Shown here: positions 1 through 5,623 of the stretch, one piece after another
How positions within the stretch are numbered: the first letter of the stretch is position 1
Layout: each line of letters begins with the position of its first letter
NCBI RefSeq assembly: GCF_002423035.1
Contig: NZ_DIUM01000078.1
Span: 1 to 5,623, forward strand
Length of the DNA: 5,623 nucleotides
Direction of reading: 5' to 3'
Source of the DNA: Thiocapsa sp. UBA6158
GTDB taxonomy: Bacteria; Pseudomonadota; Gammaproteobacteria; Chromatiales; Chromatiaceae
Position numbers and translations under genes: made by a program
The notes under the pieces: model-generated
The model's database searches: none
What the model saw: the letters and a program-made list of their open reading frames with translations, nothing else
Told to the model about the DNA's origin: nothing

Positions 1-29
1 ACGCATCAGTTTCGGTCACACCCTGAAAC

Positions 30-57
30 AGCTGAACCTGGATCCGGCAGTTGACCG
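30..57 (+). repeat. Left terminal inverted repeat of copy A
   Basis: Contains the core GATCCGGCAGTTGA at 41-54, which occurs inverted near the right end of the same element (complement of 256-269). The outermost bases differ from the other three termini (GCTGAACCTG against GTTCAACCTC in copy B), suggesting decay of this end. Confidence 0.7.
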
Positions 58-186
58 CTGCGTGCTTCATGCAAGGTCTTGATGGCCTTGACGATCGTGC
101 TCGTCTGACGGCTCACCGGCCGGGTGAAGGCCGCTACGACCCCTGGAGCACGCCCCGCGCGGCGCCCGACTGCGTTGCAACGCGTT

Positions 187-205
187 GGCGTAGAACCACT
201 ACGCC
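187..205. other. Internal hairpin of copy A
   Basis: GGCGTAG (187-193) and CTACGCC (199-205) are perfectly complementary around the loop AACCA. The hairpin sits 3 bp after the 12-bp palindrome at 172-183. No T-run follows, so it does not look like a Rho-independent terminator. The stretch is unchanged in copy B. Confidence 0.6.
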
Positions 206-252
206 GCCTCGTCGCGCCTTGCCGGACACCACGCGCGACGCACTCGATGGGC

Positions 253-280
253 CGTTCAACTGCCGGATCTAGGTTGAACG
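253..280 (-). repeat. Right terminal inverted repeat of copy A
   Basis: Reverse complement matches 30-57 at 23 of 28 positions. This terminus is itself an inverted repeat: CGTTCAAC at 253-260 pairs perfectly with GTTGAACG at 273-280 around a 12-nt centre. It could therefore form a hairpin at the gene-proximal edge of the element, 85 bp before the start codon. Confidence 0.7.
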
Positions 281-331
281 CGCCAACGGCGGGCAGCCAT
301 CTCGGTTCCGAAAAATCCACCCGCCCCGAGT

Positions 332-337
332 TATAGT
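332..337 (+). promoter_or_regulatory. Possible -10 promoter element
   Basis: TATAGT resembles a sigma70 -10 box and lies in a small AT-richer patch within GC-rich DNA, 28 bp before the start codon at 366. No good -35 is present: TTCCGA at 306-311 is a weak match at an overlong 20-bp spacing. The rest of 281-365, between the repeat and the gene, shows no recognisable operator or terminator. This is a weak call from motif similarity only. Confidence 0.25.
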
Positions 338-365
338 TGCGGCATGTCCGTTCCCGATCACCCTC

Positions 366-3300
366 ATGACTGAGCACAAGGTCCGAATCTTCGTCTCCTC
401 GCCGTCCGATCTGGAGCACGAGCGTGCCCTGGTGAAGGATGTGATCGAGGCGTTGGCCCAGGAATATCTCCCCTATTTCAGCCTCCAGGCGGTTCTCTGG
501 GAGGAGGAGGCGCTGACGGCGGCGCAGAGTTTTCAGGCCGGACTCCTGCGCCCTTCGGAATGCGAGATCGTGCTCGTCATGCTCTGGACGCGGCTCGGCA
601 CCCCGCTCGCGGAGGATCCCTACGAGGGCATGACCGGGACCGAGTGGGAGTTCGTCGACGCGGTGCGCGAATCGGCCCGCACGGGTACCCCCGAGGTCTT
701 GGTCTACAAAAAGACCGCGCCGCGCATGGTGGACGTCAACAATGCCGAGGCGACCCGCGAGGCGCTCGCCGACCGACATCGACTCGAAGAGTTCTTTCGC
801 ACCCACTTCTTCAACCCGGACGGCAGTTTCAGGCGCGCCTTCAGACAGTTCGGCAACGACCGCAGCTTCCGCGAGCTGCTCGAGACGCAACTGCGCAAGC
901 TCCTGAACCGACGCATCAGTGCGGAGCGACGCCTGGCCTCCGATGCCGCCGACTGGCGCGGGAGTCCCTTCCGTGCCGGTGCGCCGTTCGAGGTGGTCGA
1001 CGACCGCGTCTTTACGGGTCGCGAGACCGAGACGCGCGAGCTGGTGACACGCCTGGAGACGCTGCAAGGTTCCGGGCGCGGACTGCTCTTGTTGAGCGGT
1101 CCGAGCGGGGTGGGCAAGAGCTCGCTGATCCGCGCCGGGCTGCTGCCGCGTCTGATCCGGCCCTTTCTCTTCCCGGGCATTGCCGGCTGCCGCTGGGGTT
1201 TCGTGGATCTGGATGATCGCGATCCGATCGAGGCCCTGGCCGTCGCCCTCGCCGCGCCCGGTTTGCTGGGGCCGGCGCTGGATGCCTTCGGTCTCGATGT
1301 CGCTCGCTTGACGCGATTGCTGGTCAGCGAGCCGGAGGTCGCCGCCGATCAGCTTCTGGCCGCGCTCGCGCAGCTGGCCGATGACCCGGCGAGCAGAAGT
1401 GACGGAGCCAACGGGCGTTTGCAGCTCGCGATCATCGTCGATCCACTCGATCGCCTGTTTACGGAGTCGATGCGGGGAGCGTCCCGAACCCGGTCTTTCT
1501 TCAAGGCGCTGGTCCTGCTTGCTGCCCGCGATGACGTCTGGGTGATCTCCTCGCTGCGCAGCGACTACCTGCGCCACCTCGGCGAGCTGCCCGAGCTCGC
1601 GGCGCTCCTGGACGAGCAGAGCTGGTTTCGCCTGGAGCCACCGCCCGCGGCGCGGATCAGACAGGTCATCGAGATCCCCGCGCGCGTTGCCGGCATCGAA
1701 TACGAGGGAATGGCCGGCGGCGGACGCGGCCTGGTCGAGGCGCTGGAATCAGAGGCGAGCCTGCTCGAGCACTGGCCGGCCGTACTCGAGCCCTTGCTGG
1801 ACGAGCTCTACGGACGCGCGCGAGACGGCTCCGGCACTGGGGAATCCACCCGGAATCCGCCCCTGACACTCGCCGATTATCGCCGTGTCGGCGGACTCTC
1901 CGGCTCTCTGCTGCGCCGTGCGGACGCACTCTGGGAGGCTTTGGATCCCGAGACCCGGGACGCCCTGCCTGTGCTCTGCCGCAGCCTGATCGCGCTCGAG
2001 GGCGGAGGCACGTCGGCGCTTGGCGCACGCCGTGGCGACCTGCTTACCCTGACCCGCCATCCGGCGGTCGGCAGGCTCGTGGAGTCGCTCATCGAGGCTC
2101 GCTTGCTGGTTGCCGAGGGCGTGGCGGATCCCTCGGCGCGACTCGGTTGCACGCAGGAGGCGCCGCGCCTCATGGACGATCTGCGCCGCATCATGATCCA
2201 GACCGGGGAGGAGTGGCGCGAGCGGCTGCGCAGCAGGCGCGGCATCGTCGGACGCGATGTGTCGGTGCCGTCGGACGGCGTTTTCGAGGTCGCCCCCGAT
2301 CCCGCCATCACGTCTGCGGAGGTGGAGCGCGGCGAGGATCCCGACGCGGTGCCTGTCCTGCACTGGGAGGACTACCGTGCGCTCGCGAGCTTCATCCATC
2401 CGGCCCTCTTCGAGCGGTGGTCCCCGATCCGCGATTGGGTTGCGGACCCGAGCAACCGACGCGATCTGATCCTGCGCTATCAGATCTCCCGCCAAGCACG
2501 TCTGTGGAGGCGCACCGACTGCAATCGCGAATATCTGCTCGGAGAGGCCGGCTATGCCGCGGCGCGGCGCTTCGCGGATGCCTACGGCGAGGAGCTCGAG
2601 CCCTTGGAGCAGGAGCTTCTCGAGCACTCGCATCAGCACCTGGTACTGCAGCGGCGGCGCAACCGGTGGGCTCGGCTCCTCGGCCTGACCCTGGCTGCAC
2701 TCCTGGTCCTTGCCACCGGGGCGGCCTTTTGGGCTTGGGACGCCTCGCGCGAGGCCACCCTGAATCTTCAGCGCAGCCTGCTCAAGGCGGCGGATCTGGC
2801 CGTGCGGCAGGGCAACACGCCCGAGGCGGTGCGACTCGCGCTGAATGCCGGTCCCTATCTGCCCGAGGCAGCGACCGATACGCTGAGTCGTGCCTTCACC
2901 ACGAACCGCATGATCGCGATGGTCCACTCCGAGGTCATGGCGGGCGACCAGCCGCTGCCTCCGGCGTTTCGAGACGACGGCGAGCGCCTGGTCACTCAAT
3001 CGCGGGGTGACGGTGCGCAGCTTTGGGCACTGCGCGGGCTGAGCTACCAGCCCGAGGCGCGCCTGTTCGGTCCCCGGACGCCGATCCATTCGGTCCGTTT
3101 CATCGGCAGCGCAGAGCCGCAGACCATCCTGGGGATCGGCGAGGCCGGGGTTTGGCGGCTCCCGGCCGAGCCCGGTCGGCCGCCCGACTGGAGTTGCGGC
3201 GCGCGCTCGGACAGTCCGATTGCGCTGGATCGCGATGGCCGCTTTCTCGCCATCTCACACGCTGCGCCGCAGGACCGCTATGCCGTCTGTCTCCTGGATC

Positions 3301-5315
3301 TGGGCCGTCCCGGGGCACCGCTCTGGGACGTGCCCGTGCACGCGAGCGAGGTGCGCAGCATCGCCTTTGCGCCTGACGGGGAGCTGCTCGTCACCGCCTC
3401 GCGCGACGGCACCGCGCGTGTGCTCGAGACCCGCACGGGCACCGAACGGGTGGTCCTGCCGACCGGCGGCTCGCTCGGCCGGCCGGCCAACGATGCACGA
3501 TTCGACCCGGCGGGTCGGCGGATCTCCGTGGCCTCCGCGGACGAGCGGATCCGCGTCTACGACCTCGACGGCAGCGAGCTTGCCGAGCTCGGTGTGATCG
3601 AGCGTGACGGCCGACGGATTCGCATCCACAAGTCCGCGGTGCGCGAGGCGGTGTTCTCGCCCGGCGGACAGTACTTGATCGCCGGAGACGACGCGGGACA
3701 GGTGGTACGCTGGGATCTCGAGAGTCGCAATGCCGAGGTCCTCGGGCATCACGACCTGAGCGTGGAGCACGTACGGGTGTCGCCGGGCATGGACGACGAG
3801 GATCGCGAGCCACTCGTGCTCAGCGCCTCGCTCGACAAGACAGCACGCCTCTGGGGTCTGCTCTCCGGCAAGGAGGTGGCGGTCTTCAGTCATGACGCGG
3901 CGGTCACGGATGCCCGCTTCAGCTCCGACGGCCGTCGGGTCCTGAGCTACTCGGATCCGGACGGCTCGGCGCGACTCTGGTCGGTCAAACCGACCGAGAC
4001 ACTGGCCTTCCATCTCCCCAGCGTCGATCACGTCTGGCATCTTGCGATGGCCGAGACGCCTGCCGCAGCCACGGGATCGCCGGATGCAGGGACCACGGAG
4101 TCAGGGTCGGGGTCGGTCATGCTCGCCACCGCCGCCTTCGACGGAAGGGTCGAGGTCTGGCAGTACGATCGTCGCGACGATGCGCCCCCGCCGGTGCGCA
4201 TCCGGACCCTGAGGGGTCACGAGGGGCGCGTGCGTCGGGTCGCCTTCTCGCCCTCGGCGGACCGGCTGGCAAGCGCGGGTCACGACGGCACTGCCCGGGT
4301 CTGGAATCTGAGCAGCGGCGGTGGCTGTCGCCTGGAGGTCTCCGCCGACGGTTCACCCTGCAGCCCGGATAGCGGGCGCAGCTGTCCGAGCGTCCATCAG
4401 GCCTTGTTCGCCCCCGACGGACGCTGGCTTATCACGACATCGAGCGATCTCGCCGAGCCGGTACGCTTCTGGGATACGCTCGCCTGCGCCCCGCTCGACG
4501 GTGCTCCCGGGTGGGGCGAGGGCGGAAGCGCGGTTCAGGCCGCAGCGGTCTCCGAGGGCCTGGATGGAACAACACTGGTCGCGACCGGCGACGACGGCGG
4601 CGGTGTCCGGATCATGCGGGTGGACAGCACCGGCGGCTGGGCACCGGTGTGCGCGGCACAATGGCATACGAAAGTGGTGACGGACGTCGCCTTCTCCCGG
4701 AACGGTCGCTGGCTCGCGACCTCCAGCGAGGACGGCAGTGCCGCCTTGGTGGGGCTGACCGACGGCGGCTGCGCGTCTCCCCGATATCTGGAGCCCCAGG
4801 CCGGCATCCTCTACAGCGTCGCGTTTGCACCGGAAAGTCAGGCGCTCGTCACCGCGTCATTGAACGCGAAGGCACAGGTTTGGGCCTTGGACGGCTCCCT
4901 GCTCGCAAATCTCGTCGGGCACAAGGATCGGATCTACGCCGCCAAATTCAGTCCGGACGGACGCTGGATCCTGACCGCCTCGCGTGACGGCGCGGTGCGT
5001 ATTTGGATGCGTCCCACGCGTCCGAGCCCGCTGCCGGAGGAATCCTTTCTGACCCTCGATGGCGACCTCGGCGGCGTTGCCTACGCAGACTTCAGCCCCG
5101 ACGGACATACCATCGGCGCCGCCTACTGGGAGAACGCCACCCTGCTTTGGCGTCTCTGGACGGAAGAGGTCAAGCCCGAGCGTCGCCTCGAGACGATTTG
5201 GGGCCGGGACCGCGCGCGCCTTGCCCTGATCCGCGAGGCCGCGCGCTTCAAGGCGGAGAACCGACTCGACCGACGCGAGCTCGAGATCTCGGATGCGGTA
5301 CCTTCGATCGAGTAG
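366..5315 (+). CDS. DUF4062 / nSTAND1-type STAND NTPase / transmembrane / WD40-repeat protein
   Basis: A 1649-residue predicted signal-transducing ATPase. Residues ~5-115 match DUF4062: opening RIFVSSPSDLEHER (7-20), then a hydrophobic strand and GTEWEF at 91-96. Residues ~200-760 are a STAND P-loop NTPase, nSTAND1-like: Walker A GPSGVGKS (245-252), Walker B-like IIVDPLDRLF (356-365), sensor-like SSLRSDYLRHL (395-405), and a helical arm with FIHPALFERW...W (676-691) typical of the family. A basic patch (763-770) precedes one predicted membrane helix (~770-791). From ~845 to 1600 lie about 14-16 WD40-like units, the clearest at 1276-1318 and 1511-1550, followed by a charged tail. ATG 366 is chosen because DUF4062 begins immediately after it and no in-frame start was seen back to the stop at 270-272. 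No Shine-Dalgarno is evident. In this class the propeller is thought to sense a ligand, the NTPase to switch or oligomerise, and the N-terminal domain to signal. Ligand and output are unknown here; a defence role is inference. No frameshift is visible. Walker B is atypical (D362, R363 instead of the usual glutamates). Confidence 0.93.
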   Translation: MTEHKVRIFVSSPSDLEHERALVKDVIEALAQEYLPYFSLQAVLWEEEALTAAQSFQAGLLRPSECEIVLVMLWTRLGTPLAEDPYEGMTGTEWEFVDAVRESARTGTPEVLVYKKTAPRMVDVNNAEATREALADRHRLEEFFRTHFFNPDGSFRRAFRQFGNDRSFRELLETQLRKLLNRRISAERRLASDAADWRGSPFRAGAPFEVVDDRVFTGRETETRELVTRLETLQGSGRGLLLLSGPSGVGKSSLIRAGLLPRLIRPFLFPGIAGCRWGFVDLDDRDPIEALAVALAAPGLLGPALDAFGLDVARLTRLLVSEPEVAADQLLAALAQLADDPASRSDGANGRLQLAIIVDPLDRLFTESMRGASRTRSFFKALVLLAARDDVWVISSLRSDYLRHLGELPELAALLDEQSWFRLEPPPAARIRQVIEIPARVAGIEYEGMAGGGRGLVEALESEASLLEHWPAVLEPLLDELYGRARDGSGTGESTRNPPLTLADYRRVGGLSGSLLRRADALWEALDPETRDALPVLCRSLIALEGGGTSALGARRGDLLTLTRHPAVGRLVESLIEARLLVAEGVADPSARLGCTQEAPRLMDDLRRIMIQTGEEWRERLRSRRGIVGRDVSVPSDGVFEVAPDPAITSAEVERGEDPDAVPVLHWEDYRALASFIHPALFERWSPIRDWVADPSNRRDLILRYQISRQARLWRRTDCNREYLLGEAGYAAARRFADAYGEELEPLEQELLEHSHQHLVLQRRRNRWARLLGLTLAALLVLATGAAFWAWDASREATLNLQRSLLKAADLAVRQGNTPEAVRLALNAGPYLPEAATDTLSRAFTTNRMIAMVHSEVMAGDQPLPPAFRDDGERLVTQSRGDGAQLWALRGLSYQPEARLFGPRTPIHSVRFIGSAEPQTILGIGEAGVWRLPAEPGRPPDWSCGARSDSPIALDRDGRFLAISHAAPQDRYAVCLLDLGRPGAPLWDVPVHASEVRSIAFAPDGELLVTASRDGTARVLETRTGTERVVLPTGGSLGRPANDARFDPAGRRISVASADERIRVYDLDGSELAELGVIERDGRRIRIHKSAVREAVFSPGGQYLIAGDDAGQVVRWDLESRNAEVLGHHDLSVEHVRVSPGMDDEDREPLVLSASLDKTARLWGLLSGKEVAVFSHDAAVTDARFSSDGRRVLSYSDPDGSARLWSVKPTETLAFHLPSVDHVWHLAMAETPAAATGSPDAGTTESGSGSVMLATAAFDGRVEVWQYDRRDDAPPPVRIRTLRGHEGRVRRVAFSPSADRLASAGHDGTARVWNLSSGGGCRLEVSADGSPCSPDSGRSCPSVHQALFAPDGRWLITTSSDLAEPVRFWDTLACAPLDGAPGWGEGGSAVQAAAVSEGLDGTTLVATGDDGGGVRIMRVDSTGGWAPVCAAQWHTKVVTDVAFSRNGRWLATSSEDGSAALVGLTDGGCASPRYLEPQAGILYSVAFAPESQALVTASLNAKAQVWALDGSLLANLVGHKDRIYAAKFSPDGRWILTASRDGAVRIWMRPTRPSPLPEESFLTLDGDLGGVAYADFSPDGHTIGAAYWENATLLWRLWTEEVKPERRLETIWGRDRARLALIREAARFKAENRLDRRELEISDAVPSIE

Positions 5316-5351
5316 GCACGGCGCTCGGACGCGGCGCGATCGAGCGGAGTC

Positions 5352-5379
5352 GGTTCAACCTCGATCCGGCAGTTGACCG
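5352..5379 (+). repeat. Left terminal inverted repeat of copy B
   Basis: GGTTCAACCTCGATCCGGCA begins the element. The core GATCCGGCAGTTGA lies at 5363-5376. It pairs with the right end at 25 of 28 positions, the best-conserved terminal pair in the window. Confidence 0.72.
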
Positions 5380-5508
5380 CTGCGTGCTTCATGCAAGGTC
5401 TCGACGGCCTAGACGATCGTGCTCGTCTGACGGCTCACCGGCAGGTTGAAGGCCGCTACAACCCCTGGAGCACGCCCCGCGCGGCGCCCGACTGCGTTGC
5501 AACGCGTT

Positions 5509-5527
5509 GGCGTAGAACCACTACGCC
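5509..5527. other. Internal hairpin of copy B
   Basis: A 7-bp perfect stem with an AACCA loop, identical in sequence to 187-205. Identity of stem and loop in two otherwise diverged copies is compatible with constraint, but the whole central block from about 139 to 230 of copy A is also unchanged, so the hairpin is not singled out. Confidence 0.55.
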
Positions 5528-5574
5528 GCCTCGTCGCGCCTTGCCGGACACCGCGCGGGACGCACTCCAGGGGC

Positions 5575-5602
5575 CGTTCAACTGCCGGATCTAGGTTCAA
5601 CC
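5575..5602 (-). repeat. Right terminal inverted repeat of copy B
   Basis: Its reverse complement matches 5352-5379 except at three positions. Beyond it the sequence becomes AT-richer (TAAAAAG from 5603), consistent with the element edge lying at about 5602. In place of copy A's inverted GTTCAAC/GTTGAAC pair, this end has GTTCAAC as a direct repeat (5576-5582 and 5595-5601). Confidence 0.72.
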
Positions 5603-5623
5603 TAAAAAGAGCAGTTACACCTT

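Larger units (their letters stand above)
30..280. mobile_element. MITE-like repeat element, copy A (left of the gene)
   Basis: A 251-bp element that recurs in the same orientation at 5352-5602 with 16 mismatches by hand count (about 94% identity) and no indels. Its ends are imperfect inverted repeats: 30-57 pairs with the reverse complement of 253-280 at 23 of 28 positions, around the core GATCCGGCAGTTGA. The interior holds a perfect 12-bp palindrome (GCGTTGCAACGC, 172-183), followed at once by a hairpin with a 7-bp stem and 5-nt loop (187-205). No transposase is encoded, so it would be non-autonomous. Size, terminal inverted repeats and internal hairpins fit a MITE or similar small mobile repeat; this is inferred from structure, not from a family match. 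The outer left end is the most degraded of the four termini. No target-site duplication could be recognised, so the exact boundaries are uncertain by a few bases. Confidence 0.75.
5352..5602. mobile_element. MITE-like repeat element, copy B (right of the gene)
   Basis: Second copy of the 251-bp element, directly repeated relative to 30-280 at a constant offset of 5322 bp. Its terminal inverted repeats are better preserved: 5352-5379 matches the reverse complement of 5575-5602 at 25 of 28 positions. The 12-bp palindrome (5494-5505) and the 7-bp-stem hairpin (5509-5527) are identical to copy A. It starts only 36 bp after the stop codon of the large gene. No transposase, and no terminator with a T-run, is visible in it. 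The two copies have diverged by scattered substitutions only, which argues for insertion or duplication some time ago rather than very recently. Confidence 0.75.

Noticed and set aside
1..29. Target-site duplication flanking the repeats or the composite unit
   Set aside because: Sequences just outside 30, 280, 5352 and 5602 were compared by eye and no convincing matching direct repeat was found. Element boundaries are not exact, so this does not exclude transposition.
172..205. Integron attC site or CRISPR-like repeat in the palindromic centre of the repeat
   Set aside because: There are no attC R/L core sites or integrase, and no spaced short-repeat array. Two copies 5.3 kb apart with terminal inverted repeats fit a small mobile repeat better.
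51..272. A 73-codon frame (TTG start) inside copy A, open also in copy B at 5373-5594
   Set aside because: It spans almost the whole repeat and starts and ends within the terminal inverted repeats. Substitutions between copies do not look codon-constrained, and no ribosome binding site precedes it. It more likely stays open by composition, although conservation in both copies kept it under consideration.
6..1577. A 523-codon open frame on the minus strand spanning copy A and the 5' part of the large gene
   Set aside because: It is antisense to a gene with clear conserved domains, its product is rich in Arg/Gln/Gly with no recognisable domain, and long antisense frames are expected from GC-biased third positions.
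1749..3089. A 446-codon open frame on the minus strand inside the large gene
   Set aside because: Same GC-skewed antisense shadow: composition is low-complexity and it opposes the NTPase arm and first WD40 units, which are clearly coding on the plus strand.
5316..5351. Possible transcription terminator after the large gene
   Set aside because: Only a short direct repeat of CGATCGAG (5305-5312 and 5337-5344) is present, with no stem followed by a T-run.

Overview
The window is high-GC DNA with dense, GC-biased codon use. It carries one very large single-exon gene and a pair of near-identical flanking repeats, with no rRNA, tRNA, CRISPR array or recognisable transposase. GC content, codon bias and the style of the repeats suggest a proteobacterium, possibly a purple sulfur bacterium (Chromatiaceae-like). 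That placement is an impression from the sequence, not a search result.

Layout: 1-29 is anonymous flank. 30-280 is a 251-bp repeat with imperfect terminal inverted repeats (MITE-like copy A). 281-365 is a short promoter and leader region. 366-5315 encodes a 1649-residue protein. 5316-5351 is a 36-bp spacer. 5352-5602 is a second copy of the repeat in the same orientation (copy B, about 94% identical, no indels). 5603-5623 is flank.

The protein reads, in order: a DUF4062 domain; a STAND-class P-loop NTPase of the nSTAND1 type (Walker A GPSGVGKS at residues 245-252); a helical arm; one predicted membrane-spanning helix (about 770-791); and about 14-16 WD40-type blades (about 845-1600), enough for two beta-propellers. 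This is the N-terminal domain / NTPase switch / C-terminal repeat sensor plan of NLR-like and Avs-like signal-transducing ATPases. It resembles the DUF4062-NTPase-WD40 plan of eukaryotic NWD1-type proteins. A role in phage defence or another conflict response is plausible but inferred, because no known effector nuclease is visible and there is no partner gene in the window.

The most notable feature is the arrangement. One complete STAND/WD40 gene, with only 85 bp upstream and 36 bp downstream, is bracketed by two directly repeated 251-bp MITE-like elements. This looks like a single-gene cassette that could move as a composite unit or be lost by recombination between the repeats. Secondary points are an atypical Walker B segment, a topology that would place the WD40 sensor outside the cytoplasm, and a nine-codon upstream ORF overlapping the start codon of the main gene.
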